Below are positions 1 to 10,700 of a DNA stretch of 30,511 nucleotides, one piece after another. The notes under the pieces are model-generated. The model was given only the letters and a program-made list of their open reading frames with translations. It did not search any database and was not told where the DNA came from. Source of the stretch: Cymbomonas tetramitiformis (taxonomy: Eukaryota > Chlorophyta > Pyramimonadophyceae > Pyramimonadales > Pyramimonadaceae). The stretch spans positions 1 through 30,511 of the forward strand of contig LGRX02034728.1 of the NCBI GenBank assembly GCA_001247695.2. The letters run 5' to 3'. Positions within the stretch are counted from its first letter, which is position 1. Every line of letters begins with the position of its first letter. Both the position numbers and the translations under genes were made by a program.

Positions 1-1497
1 CTGGCACACTGCACTTGCATCTCACTGGCGCATCGCATCTGCATCTCACTGGCACACTGCATCTGCATCGCTCACTGGCCCTCTGCACTTACAAATAATT
101 GGGTCAATGCATCTGAATGTCACTGGCACACTGCACTTGCATGTCACTGGCGCATCGCATCTGCATCACACTGGCACACTGCATCTGCATCTCACTGGCG
201 CACTGCAGCTGCATCTCGAAGGCGCACTGCATCTGCATCTCACTGGCCCTCTGCATATGCACATCATTGGGTCAATGCATCTGAATGTCACTGGCACACT
301 GCACTTGCATGTCACTGGCGCATCGCATCGGCATCACACTGGCACACTGCAACTGCATCTCGCTGGCCCACTGCAGCTGCATCTCGAAGGCACACTGCAT
401 CTGCATCTCACTGGCTCTCTGCATATGCACATCATTGAGTCAAAGCATCTGGATGTCATTGGCACACTGCACTTGCATGTCACTGGCGCATCGCATCTGC
501 ATCACACTGGTCCACTGCATCTGCATCTCGCTGGCGCACTGCAGCTGCATCTCACTGGCGCACTGCATCTGCATCGGTCACTGGCCCTCTGCATGCATCA
601 GTGGTCAATGCATCTGGTCTGCTGGCACATGCACTTGCATGTCACTGGGCGCATCGCATCTGCATCTGCCTGGCACCATCTGCCATCTCGCTGGCGCTTT
701 TCACAACTACCATCTCCACCTAACACTGCATCTGTCACTGGCTCTCCTGCATCGCCACATCAGTGATTCAATTATCAGAGATGTCGCTGTTTGCACACTG
801 CACTTGCATCTCACTGGCGCATCGCATCTGCATCTCACTGGCACACTGCATCTGCATCGCTCACTGGCCCTCTGCACTTACAAATAATTGGGTCAATGCA
901 TCTGAATGTCACTGGCACACTGCACTTGCATGTCACTGGCGCATCGCATCTGCATCACACTGGCACACTGCATCTGCATCTCACTGGCGCACTGCAGCTG
1001 CATCTCGAAGGCGCACTGCATCTGCATCTCACTGGCCCTCTGCATATGCACATCATTGGGTCAATGCATCTGAATGTCACTGGCACACTGCACTTGCATG
1101 TCACTGGCGCATCGCATCTGCATCACACTGGCACACTGCAACTGCATCTCACTGGCGCACTGCAGCTGCATCTCGAAGGCGCACTGCATCTGCATCTCAC
1201 TGGCCCTCTGCATATGCACATCATTGGGTCAATGCATCTGAATCTCACTGGCACACTGCACTTGCATGTCACTGGCGCATCGCATCGGCATCGCACTGGC
1301 ACACTGCAACTGCATCTCACTGGCGCACTGCATCCGCATCTCACTGGCACACTGCATCTGCATCTCACTGGCCCTCTGCATCTGTACATCATTGGGTCAA
1401 TGCATCTGAATGTCACTGGCACACTGCACTTGCATGTCACTGGCGCATCGCATCTGCTTCACACTGGCACACCGCATCTGCATCTCGCTGGCGCACT
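1..1497. repeat. 21-bp satellite with 168-bp higher-order unit
   Basis: The region is built from variants of a 21-bp unit (core CTGCATCTGCATCTCACTGG). Eight variants form a 168-bp higher-order unit, seen from the landmark GGGTCAATGC and its variant at 101, 269, 437, 890, 1058, 1226 and 1394, in exact 168-bp steps apart from a more diverged stretch at about 590-790. The first 100 bases recur at about 790-890, so a segment of about 789 bp was also duplicated. Because 21 and 168 are multiples of three, several frames stay open for hundreds of codons on both strands (repeats such as HLHLTG). I regard these as artefacts. The left end runs off the window. Confidence 0.9.
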
Positions 1498-1665
1498 AGG
1501 ATCATGTGCGCGACAGTGCTTTGCTTTTTGCTTCCCAGCACGCCATGCCATGACGCGTGGGTGGCGTCGCGATAAATGTACGCGACTGCAGTGGCACTGT
1601 CATCGTTGGCGTCTGGCGATCGTGAGATGGAACATTCGACTGTATCGCCCGTTGGGATTCGAGCT

Positions 1666-1704
<39 letters not shown>

Positions 1705-2352
1705 ATTGACTACTAGGCGCTGTCGATCACAATTATGCGATCTCCACTAGGCGTCGATCTTTTTGGACAGCACGATTTATTACCATGCGAATCTATCTGA
1801 TTTCCGAACATCGCGTCGGCCATGCGATGTTTAAATAATTTTCGCCATTACACTATCTGACCGTAGGATCATGTGCGCGACAGTGCTTTGCTTTTTGCTT
1901 CCCAGCATGCCATGCCACAACGCGTGGGTGGCGTCGCGATAATAAATGTACGCGAATGCAGTGGCACTGTCATCGTTGGCGTCTGGCGATCGCGAGATGG
2001 AAAATTCGACTGCGTCGCCCGTTGGGATTCGAGCTTTGCTGCTGCTGCTGCTGCTGATTGAGTAAGTACTAGGCGCTGTCGATCACAAATATGCGATCTC
2101 CACTAGGCGTCGATCTTTTTGGACAGCACGATTAATTACCATGCGAATGTTAACATGGATATCGCCATTACATCATATGACCGCAGGATCATGTGCGCGA
2201 CAGTGCTTTGCTTTTTGCTTCCCAGCATGCCATGCCATAACGCGTGGGTGGCGTCGTGGTACATACACGCGACTGTTGTGGCACTGTCATCGTTAGCGTC
2301 TGGCGATCGTGAGATGGAAAATTCGATTGTATCGCCCGTTGGGATTCGAGCT

Positions 2353-2385
<33 letters not shown>

Positions 2386-2772
2386 ATTGACTAAGTACTA
2401 GGCGCTGTCGACCACAAATATGCGATCATGTGCGCGACAGTGCTTCGCTTTTTGCTTCCCAGCATGCCATGCCATAACGCGTGGATGGCGTCGTGGTACA
2501 TACACGCGACTGTAGTGGCACTGTCATCGTTGGCGTCTGGCGATCGTGAGATGGAACATTCGACTGTATCGCCCGTTGGGATTCGAGCTTTGCTGCTGCT
2601 GCTGCTGCTGCTGCTGCTGATTAACTACTAGGCGATGTCGATCACAAATATGCGATCTCCACTAGGCGTCGATCTTTTTGGACAGCACGATTTATTACCA
2701 TGCGAATCTATCTGATTTCCGAACATCGCGTCGGCCATGCGATGTTTAAATAATTTTCGCCATTACACTATC
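1498..2772. repeat. Tandem partial repeat modules with (CTG)n tracts
   Basis: Four copies of a module begin at 1498, 1865, 2185 and 2424 with (AG)GATCATGTGCGCGACAGTGC. Spacings are 367, 320 and 239 bp, so the copies differ by internal deletions. Each contains a GCT/CTG tract: 1668-1704, 2038-2056, 2355-2385 and 2592-2619 (about 12, 6, 10 and 9 units). The sequence after the first tract (to 1857) recurs after the fourth (to 2772) at an offset of 915 bp. Short frames here (for example 2119-2394 and 2428-2631) translate the same repeat and are not supported as genes. Confidence 0.85.
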
Positions 2773-2850
2773 ATTACGATGTGCAAATGGAACATGGTAT
2801 GACAGACCTATTGGTCATGTATACGAAACAAACCCTATCGATGCCAGTGA

Positions 2851-3197
2851 GTGTAATAACCGAAAACGCTCGGAATGGCCATAACTTTTGATATACTTGG
2901 CCATTTTGGCTGAAACATGAAGCATAAATAGGTCTTTTATAGACGAACAGATTGATATATCGTTTGTAAGCATATGCGGAATATTCCGTAAAATAATTCA
3001 TTCGCAGTAAACTGTGCCGCGTACGCGAGTGGTATAGTGTAATAACCGAAAATGCTCGGAATGGGCATAACTTTTGATAGACTTGGCCATTTTGGCTGAA
3101 AAATGAACCACAAATAGGTCTTTCATAGACGAAGAGATTGATATATCGTTTGTAAGCATAGGCGTAATATTCCGTAAAAGAACGCATTCGCAATAAA
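2851..3197. repeat. Two tandem copies of a 186-bp repeat
   Basis: Copy 1 (2851-3011) and copy 2 (3037-3197) start with GTGTAATAACCGAAAA and stay alignable through TTGGCCATTTTGGCTGAAA to CATTCGCA(G/A)TAAA, at an offset of 186 bp. The minus-strand frame across both (2774-3193) shows the same peptide twice (FSQNGQVYQKL...), so it reflects the repeat and not a recognisable gene. It lies 3' of the host gene. Confidence 0.8.
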
Positions 3198-3407
3198 ATC
3201 CAACGAATGTTTTCTTAATATCATGGTTTTCAGCAATTTTTGGATCTCCAATATATCATTTTCCAGCCCTAAATTTTCTTAATTAGGGTGCTTTTGCCCG
3301 CGTCTCGAGGGGAAAGCCAGCGCTGGCGTATTTTCTTTTTCTTAAAATTTTGGCAAAAATCCAGCGGCTGTTTTCTTATAGGTGCATTTTCTTATATACC
3401 CCGGGTT
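3198..3407. other. A+T-rich spacer with recurrent TTTTCTTA
   Basis: The stretch is A+T-rich and holds several TTTTCTTA-like motifs. On the minus strand it follows directly after the host-gene stop. The sequence just past the stop (TACAGTAAAACCC on the minus strand) resembles the terminal inverted repeat of some pogo/Tc1-type elements, but I see no matching second end. No gene is seen here. Confidence 0.4.
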
Positions 3408-4520
3408 TTACTGTACACTTACCAACAAAGGAGAAAATAAGGTGGAGAAGTGCTTGCGTTGAGCCGCCGTGGAGTACTGAACGATCTGGGTTCTACACCA
3501 ATCCACCACTTTGATGCTGTGTCGAGTACTCCGATCCTCCGCACTTCCGGGTACTTTCCACACGTAGAGCACCAGAGCGGTATTACGAGGATCGTACTTG
3601 TACACTTCAATAGGTTGCCTCAAGCTCAACTGCTTCACGAAGTAGTATGTTTTATTTCGACTACTTCCTGCAACTGGCAAAAAGTCATTGAGTGCTGGCA
3701 GCGCCTCGTAGTCACCGACGTTGTCAAGGGCGGCTTGCAACTGTCGATATTCAACTCTAAGATCCTCGCTTGTCAGCTTGGATGCATACTCCATCAACTC
3801 CCAATTGTCACCATATCTGGTACGTGTGGATTCTCCTGATTGCCTACGATTGGTGTGGGCTTTGGCATCACGTTTCATTCGTTCCAGGTGCGCAGTCAAC
3901 ACAGTATGTGTTTTCTGCATGTCCTCCATCAGTAAGGGGTACTCTTTCACCCAAGGAAGCATAAGGATTTCTGACGCGATCTCCAAGGCGGCTTGTAACA
4001 ACTCAACAGTGACTACAGGCCGGATTTTTTTCGACTTCACTTCGCCAGAGCTCAAACGAAACCCGAACAGTTTATGCATTCCTTCGCGCACCACAGTAGA
4101 GTTTTGAGAAGAGACAACGTTTCCCTCTACAACGACACCACTTCCCACCTGAACATCAACATCTGTAGAGACCGTGGTTGGCAGCTTTGAGCTACCAGGA
4201 AGGGTGAACGAGTCAGAAAACCGTCCACAAAAATAGTCGCTGTGGGCGATCCCCCAAAATAGGCGTCGTAATTTCGTCACAAGAAAGACCCCACGTGTGC
4301 CAACATCAGTTGCGCTGAAACCCACACGCCGCTCACCCAAATAATGTACTACTGCGTTCTCCAGAAGTGGATCCTGCGTCAGTTTGGGCACACTGCTGGA
4401 AACCTCCTTCAAAAGGGGCAAGCGATCCTTTTGAGCACGAGAACGCGCATTTCCCATAAGCACGGATGCGGTATCGGCGAGTTCTGCGGATTCAGTAGGA
4501 TCGGTCTCGGTAGGAGGTAT
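3408..4520 (-). pseudogene. Host gene, 3' part (split by R1 insertion)
   Basis: This is the downstream part of a minus-strand protein gene whose 5' part lies at 29238-29551. Counting the GGTAT duplication once, the two parts join in frame with a total of 1422 nt (473 codons plus stop). The open frame physically continues upstream to an ATG at 4685, but its first 55 codons are R1 LTR sequence, so that start is spurious. The encoded part has Ser/Thr-rich and charged helical stretches and N-glycosylation sequons (NST, NKT), and it ends at a TAA at 3408-3410. No catalytic motif or family was recognised. A perfect donor-like GTAAGT lies 12 nt before the stop (minus strand, 3417-3422), so the true gene could continue through an intron to the left. 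Confidence 0.65.
4516..4520. repeat. R1 TSD, left copy
   Basis: GGTAT directly abuts the left R1 LTR and matches 29238-29242. Counting it once restores the host reading frame. Confidence 0.9.
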
Positions 4521-4713
4521 TGTGAGATATATTGTACCGTAATATATCGGGGTGGTCACTGAGTTATTATCATACAAGTGTAAACTGAATATAAAGATAA
4601 ACGAATATAATGCGGAGCTGTGACCTAGATATCTGCCACCAAGTATTGTACGAGTACTGGTACAGCTAAACGGAGTCATGCACATAATGACCTACGGTGC
4701 ACTGAATCCAGCA
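4521..4713 (-). repeat. R1 3' LTR
   Basis: On the minus strand it begins TGCTGGATTCAG and ends CTCACA. It is nearly identical to 29045-29237 and is preceded on the element strand by the polypurine-like GGGTGGTG. Confidence 0.9.
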
Positions 4714-4721
4714 CACCACCC
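4714..4721 (-). other. R1 polypurine tract
   Basis: GGGTGGTG on the minus strand sits directly before the 3' LTR start TGCTGG. R2 has the same octamer in the same place. Confidence 0.65.
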
Positions 4722-4912
4722 TGTAACTGTACGGAGTGCTGTTCAGGTGGCAGAGAGCGGCTCACAGACAAAATGTTCCGAAACAACAAACAGCTAAGAG
4801 CTGGAAACTGCTAGAGGGAGGCCTGTGCTTTAGCCAGGGCGGTCCCCTTCTAAAACTGCTGCTAGGATACTGCTTTCTTGCTAGCGGTTCCTACAGCTAA
4901 TCCCAAGGCGAC

Positions 4913-5413
4913 TCAGCCACTTTCAAAGCGGTCCACAAAGTTGCAGAGTTCACCAGTGTTGAAGATGTTGTCAGAGGCAAAGATGCTCAACCAGAACCAG
5001 AGTCCAGAGACCATAATCCAGAACCAGAGCCCAGAGATCAGAGTCCAGAGTCCAGAACCAGAACCAGAGTCCAGAAGCCAAAACCAGAAGCCAAAACCAG
5101 AATCCAGAAACCAAGACCAAGAAGAAGACTCGTAGAACAAATTAAGGAATCCACAAAAGTGAAAACCAAAGTCACAATCTGCCGAAACCACAGAAGCAAA
5201 ATAAATGCTAAAAGGTAAAGCAATCGGAAAGACAGACGGGCAGTTGGCAGTCACCCCAGCGGGATGTACTGCTGCAGCGAAGTCAGGGGCTCGATCGAGC
5301 ACCACCGAACCCTGAACCGCTGACACACATGCAAGCCACATGAGTGCGGGCAGGGCTAAGGATGCAAAAGAGAAGACCCTCGGCAATGTTGCCACACCGA
5401 CACGCGTGACCAT
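4913..5413 (-). pseudogene. R1 gag C-terminal part in shifted frame (membrane segment)
   Basis: This frame continues the R1 gag product after a -1 shift near 5413-5430. It aligns in kind with the C-terminus of the R2 gag: a hydrophobic membrane-like segment (FASLALPALMWLACVSAV) followed by AAAVHPAGV, matching YGAVHPGGA of R2. In R2 these regions are in one continuous frame, so R1 probably lost or gained a base. The latter half is a low-complexity Phe/Trp/Leu/Ser stretch encoded by the minisatellite at 4985-5130. It ends about 190 bp before the polypurine tract, as in R2. Confidence 0.55.
4985..5130. repeat. Short minisatellite in R1 gag tail
   Basis: Runs of imperfect 6-12 bp units such as CCAGAACCAGAGT and CCAAAACCAGAAG occupy this stretch. 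They are absent from R2, so they expanded in the R1 lineage. Confidence 0.75.
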
Positions 5414-6806
5414 GTAGCCGGTGGGTCCGAGGGAATCTCGTATCCGGAGGAAGAAAAGCCGTCGGAGTCGTCGTCATCGTCGATCACGGAAAGCTCTCCC
5501 GGGTGAAGTGACTCATGAACAGAGTCAATCGAGCACAAATTAAGGGAGGGGTCAGAGCATGCCGGCAATATCTGGTCCATAAAAGTGACACGGAGAGGTT
5601 CCTCGAAAGGAGACTCGATAGAAGCTGGGTCCGATGTCAAAACAGGGTAAAGCCTAGTGTCGATCTCGTGATTGGCAGGTGGTGGCGCATCGCTCACCAC
5701 CTGCGGCACAGACAAAGTGCCAAGGTGTAGAGCGGGCTGCACACTGGACGTGGCAGCACCACCGACCTGTGCAGCCGCAGCCGCAGACCGCAGGGAGTCT
5801 AGCACACCTCGTGCGTCGGCCAAGACATCCCCCATGCCGGTGCCCGTGGCACCACGACTCAAGCCCGCGTAGTGAGCACGTAATCCCACGTCGTGCTTTA
5901 CCGGGTAGGTGAAGGGGTCTGGGTCGTCACGCACCAGTGGCTGGTCGTGCTGGTGGCATAGTGCTGCAAACTCACTGTCGTTCTCGTCGTCGAAGGCCGT
6001 CTGGAAGGCGGAAACGACGTCGTCCAAGTCCATGGCGGCATTCCGGAGTCCCACATCACACGAACCACACACCTCTGGGCAACGTGCGGTGTCATGGAAG
6101 TGTCCAGGGCAGAGGGGGCACTCCTGAACGAAGGCCGACGATGCAGAATGAAAGGAAATGCAACGTGCACCCTGTGTGGTACGCGACTGTGACCAATTAC
6201 CACCTTTGGGGAGTGGGGAGGCCGCAAAGCGGTGCTTCCACCCCACTCGACGATCACGCCCATGAAACTTCCCGTCGGACCGACGGTTCCGCTCGTCACG
6301 CCATTTTGACGGCGGAAACTTGACACCACCGCCCCCATGCCGACGGGGAAAATCATCCCGTGGCGGCGGTGTGTCACGTGCACTCCCTTGCTCCTCATGA
6401 CGAAGGGAGGCAATAAGAGTAGAGGCCTCACCTACCAAACGAGCAAACTCCTCGAGGAAGTCCGCGATGTCGCGCTGCTCCCCACCTGCGTACGCTAGTC
6501 CGAGAGGCATGTGCGTCGGGCTAGGCGGTGTAGCCTTGGGGCGGGTAGGAGGGCCATCAGGGTGTGAACACCACCACACCTCGAGAATGTGCGTGTAGAT
6601 CTCCTCGATGCCCACTTTCGCTAACTCGGTGTCCAGGCGAAGTGGGGTAATTACCTCTCTGTAAAATTCGGCGTCCAGCGCTGCCAGAAGCTGCCTCTTG
6701 GCAGCCTTGTCGTCCAGAGATCCCGCCCCACTAGCCGCGATAGCTTTAAGACACTCATCAAATTGTGCCACTAAGGGCTCTGGGTCAACAGAGGACCCAA
6801 AAGAAA
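5356..6806 (-). pseudogene. R1 gag, 3' part (split by E1)
   Basis: This is the continuation of the R1 gag begun at 23591-23041. Across the junction it aligns without gaps to the R2 gag: DPEPLVAQFDECLKAI here corresponds to DPDSDIRLFNSCLRDA there. It carries a classic CCHC zinc knuckle (CX2CX4HX4C, in CPLCPGHFHDTARC), expected to bind RNA during packaging, and an Asp-rich tail. The open frame extends upstream to 6918, but codons above 6806 belong to E1's B2 repeat. Stop at 5356; the homologous tail continues in the frame of 4913-5413. Confidence 0.75.
6803..6806. repeat. E1 TSD, left copy
   Basis: GAAA flanks the left end of E1 and matches 23041-23044. A following T on both sides makes a 5-bp reading possible. 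Removing one copy restores the R1 gag frame with a gap-free alignment to R2. Confidence 0.8.
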
Positions 6807-7018
6807 TGTCGCAAACGCGTGCATATGATGGTACAATCTCGGAATCGAACGAACTTAACACTCGCGACTGATCATAAGCATCATTAATATCCACTGGTGC
6901 CGGTAACTGATCGAGCAATTCTCAACACAGCATAAGATCGTAGAGCTACAAAATTTTTAAAATTCTGATACCCTGTTATCGAACGCTGAACTCTTACATG
7001 CAAGCCCAGATTCCAACA
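6807..7018 (-). repeat. E1 terminal repeat B2
   Basis: This 212-bp repeat is identical by eye to 7547-7758. On the element strand it starts TGTTGG and ends GCGTTTGCGACA at the integration junction. Confidence 0.9.
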
Positions 7019-7544
7019 TGAAAAAGTATGAAAACAGCAGTAAAATGTATCCGTCAAAATTGATATTATATCACAAAATACGAATTATTGTGTGTACAAA
7101 AGCTGTGAGCAGAACTGTCTTAGCACTCTAGCACTGGCACGCGAACAGCCACCTAGTACTTGCGAAGGCAAAACAATAATGAGTCCACTAGCCTGACCTT
7201 CGGTCAGAGTCTACTTATATCTCAATGTCCTGTCACATTTCCCAAAACTGTAACGGGTTCTAGCCCTTAAATCTTCATCTGGCCCATAGAAAGTCATTAT
7301 TCCATGCCAGCTCTAACAATGTTACCGTTCACCGCATTCTGACTGACACGTCAGCGGCAAAGGAGTCACTGCCATCTTCGTCTTATCATTCCCTGGTCAC
7401 TTGATGGTGACCATATCTTCTCTGACAAGTCTGCATCTCACAGATAGTCATCTTCGTAAAGCCTGTCATGCTGTCACCACTGTCATGCGTGTCACCAGCT
7501 GAACAAACCCGGCGCGGTACCATGAAAAGCCGGCGTTTGTTACA
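7019..7544 (-). repeat. E1 terminal repeat A2
   Basis: This 526-bp repeat is nearly identical to 22515-23040. On the element strand it starts TGTAACAAACGC and ends CTTTTTCA. It contains the second copy of the TATA and R region (TATAAG at 7214-7219), where the transcript should be 3'-processed. Confidence 0.9.
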
Positions 7545-7546
7545 GC

Positions 7547-7758
7547 TGTCGCAAACGCGTGCATATGATGGTACAATCTCGGAATCGAACGAACTTAACA
7601 CTCGCGACTGATCATAAGCATCATTAATATCCACTGGTGCCGGTAACTGATCGAGCAATTCTCAACACAGCATAAGATCGTAGAGCTACAAAATTTTTAA
7701 AATTCTGATACCCTGTTATCGAACGCTGAACTCTTACATGCAAGCCCAGATTCCAACA
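7547..7758 (-). repeat. E1 internal repeat B1
   Basis: This copy of B2 lies between the polypurine tract and A2. Two bases (GC, 7545-7546) separate it from A2, so the element's two outer ends are abutted here in the order 3' end, GC, 5' end. Confidence 0.9.
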
Positions 7759-7768
7759 TCCCCCATCT
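7759..7768 (-). other. E1 polypurine tract
   Basis: AGATGGGGGA on the element strand abuts B1, which starts TGTTGG. This is the expected plus-strand primer position and defines the start of U3. The pol stop is 28 bp upstream. Confidence 0.7.
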
Positions 7769-7795
7769 GTAGCTGCTGCGTGCAGTAGCACAGAC

Positions 7796-10700
7796 TCAAA
7801 TGTGGGCTTGTTCAGCATACTGGGTCGTATCACCATCTGCCATGAACTTGCCCAGACTGAAAGTGAACATACCAATGCCTTCACCTTCTCCGCCCTGTAA
7901 CATTCTGGCTCTGACCAGTGGATTCTTGAACACCAAGACCCACATACACCTGCGGCCAATAGGTCCATGTTCCAGATGCCCAATCACATGCAAGCGTCCT
8001 GTCTGACTCAATCGTCTGAAGTACGCAGCCCTGCTCTCGGTCATGTCTGTTAAATAGTAAGATGGAACGTGGACACATGCCACCACACGACTGGCCATTA
8101 CTGCCAACGGAAACGCGATATCCAGCGCTGCGAACCAAGGCGAAGTCACCACTGCGTCACAGACACCATACTTCTCCTTCCATATGCGATAGTTGCCCGG
8201 CTGAAGTGCGTCATGCGCCTCAGACCAACCCAACTGAGAGTTCCAGTCATTGTTCATGAATCTCAACTGCGGCCATTGCTCTACCATCACCTCACTGATG
8301 ACCCCAGTGCCTGCCCACGGGTCCCACACGCCATCGACGGACTTCCAGTCCACCTCTGTCGCCAAACGCCTCACCTCAGAGGGCACTGTGATAACCAGTT
8401 CAAGCCCCCACTGCAGCGCGCTAGCTTCTCTCACCTGAGCCTTAGTCATGTGCCTCAGCTCTCCTCGTCTTTCAACTTCTTCTTCAGCCAGCGCAGGCAT
8501 AAGAGGTGCATCCCTCAGATGCCTTGCCATGGCCTTCTGTTCCCGATATTTCTTGCTCAGCACCGTGCGATGCCCCTCATTCCAATGCCCTGGCATGAAG
8601 ATCTGCACAGCCTCAGAGAGCTTGTCCTGTCTTCCCCAATCAATCTGATCTGGCATGCCCAAGAACATGTCCTCCTCCTTCAACAGCATCTCCCTTGATG
8701 AAATGGCATGCCAAGGCTGAAACTTGTTTCCCTTCACCACCCGACGAGGACCCACGTCTGCTGGCAACAGGCGCATCTCCGCCGACAGCTTCTCATTCAA
8801 TTGCTGCTCCTTTATGCCCAGTCCGTCCTCTAGGGCACCGGAGCTCTCGTCTTTCTGGGTCTGCACCTCGGCATTGGCGGCTTGCATCCCCGTGCCTGAG
8901 CACCTGGGGCATAGCCACTCGCCTTCTGGTACTCCATCCAGTGCTGGGGTCAGACACCACAAGTGGTACCCCCTGTTGCATGCGTCGCACAACAGCATCT
9001 CTGCCTCCCCATCGGTCTTCCTGCAAACTTCACATGCTAGGTGCTTACTGGGAACGGCTGCACTGCAGTCATACTGATCCTTCACCTGTAGGTGACATGG
9101 CGCGATGCTCTGCACGGTGCTCTTCTCTCTTAACTTGGTGGCGTCCTCAAGCACCACCACACCATCTCGCTGTATCTTTACCAGCTTCAGAATGGCAGAT
9201 TTGGTCGCGACTTCCATGCCGCTGCGAGGCTTCTGCCTGATGTAGACGAAATCGCCCACCTTAAACTGGTGTGGACTAGGCTCATAGCCCCCACCCCTTC
9301 TCCCTTCATAATGTAATGTATCACGATGCTGTGCGACCTCCAGGCTGCAACCAGCGTGTACCATCAATCGCCTCACCACCTGTGCTCTCTGGTGGAGGTC
9401 CTTGACTCTGGCATCCTTCTCATCTTCGACCTCAGCACCAAAATCCATGCTGGGCGCCCGTTTCAAATCAGGAGGCACTACTGCCTCTTGAGCGAACAAC
9501 ATGGTGAACGGCGCAACCCCCGTGGACTCCTGGCGTGCTGCATTATAGCTCAGCACTAGTGGCCAGAGCTGCTCATCCCACTCATAATCGAGACCCTTCT
9601 CCAAGGCAAGCTTCTTAAAGCAGAACTTCATAGTGCGTACCACTCTCTCGGTCAGCCCATTGCCTTCTGGTGAGTCTGGCGAGGTGACCCGCCGGTCGAT
9701 CAGACAGTCTCTGCATAGCTGCTTGAACTCGCCTTCAAACTCCTTTCCTCCATCCACCAAGCATTCTGCCGGCGCACCAAACACCGCCAGTACATGGCTG
9801 CGGAATGCCGCTGCGATGGTGCTCGCCTCCTTATCAGGAATGGGCACGCAGATTATGAACCTGGTATAGTGCTCGGTCATGATGAGCACTCGGTTGTTGC
9901 CAGACTTGGTCTCTCTCCTCGAAGGCCATGCCAAATCCAGCGACCAACGATACATGAACGACACGATCTCAAGGGGGGATAAACATGCCTCCTCTCTCGC
10001 ATAATGAGTCTTCACACGCTGACAGGTCTCACACTGGGTGACCACAGCCTCCACGTCTTTCTTCAGATCGGCCCACCAATGGCGCTGCCACAAGAGATGC
10101 TGCGTACGTCTTATGCCCCAATGTCCAGTTCTGGAGTGGTATTCCTTTACCAACGCGAGACGGTCAGCAGGCTTAGGTATTCTCACCTCCTTGCCTGACA
10201 TGGTGACCATGTAGATCTCGTCCGTGGCCTCGTCCCATCGATGTCGTGCTGCTCGCCTCCTTACTCGGCGAACTTCCTCTTCTGGCAACCTCACTCTACC
10301 ATTGGACTTCAACCATCTAAGGCACCATGCATCATCGTGTACGTCTCGATGCTTGTCACGGTCTGACTGCTGCTCAGCCACGCTGGCCATCAGGTCCTCG
10401 AATCTGGTGGTACACGTCAACCTGGGGAGCCTCATCTCTGACTCTCTGGCAGGCGGACTCCAGGCAGGCACATCCACGCGCGCTGCTGGGGTTGCGCCCT
10501 CCTTCACGAAGTGGTTCTCATGCCTCTGACGATACTGCGCCATGGTGTAGAGCTGCCACTCGTTCTTCTTCTTCTTCTTGGTTCCAGCCTTCTGTCGCTG
10601 GGCTCCAATTCCTTCTGCGCCTTTCTGCCCTTGCGAGCACATTATCCGCAGCTTCTCCTCCCAGTCGCGATGGGTCATAGTCTTCGCCACCTGCTGGGTG

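Noticed and set aside
107..1705. Long plus- and minus-strand frames with HLHLTG-type or CSVPV-type repeats
   Set aside because: They are translations of a 21-bp satellite whose unit is a multiple of three; no gene-like start, promoter or domain.
2774..3193. 139-codon minus-strand frame
   Set aside because: It contains the same peptide twice because of a 186-bp tandem repeat; no other support.
3385..3420. Terminal inverted repeat of a pogo-like DNA transposon
   Set aside because: Only one end-like sequence (CAGTAAAACCC) is visible; no second end or TA duplication was found.
6807..7758. A small LTR element with 212-bp LTRs (B2, A2 as interior, B1)
   Set aside because: No target duplication flanks this 952-bp unit (left AGAAA, right TCCCC), whereas 6807-23040 has a clean GAAA duplication that restores R1 gag.
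7386..7983. Minus frames 7386-7658 and 7624-7983
   Set aside because: They run across B1, A2 and the end of pol in the wrong frame; the N-terminal match to the R1 gag frame is only the B repeat.
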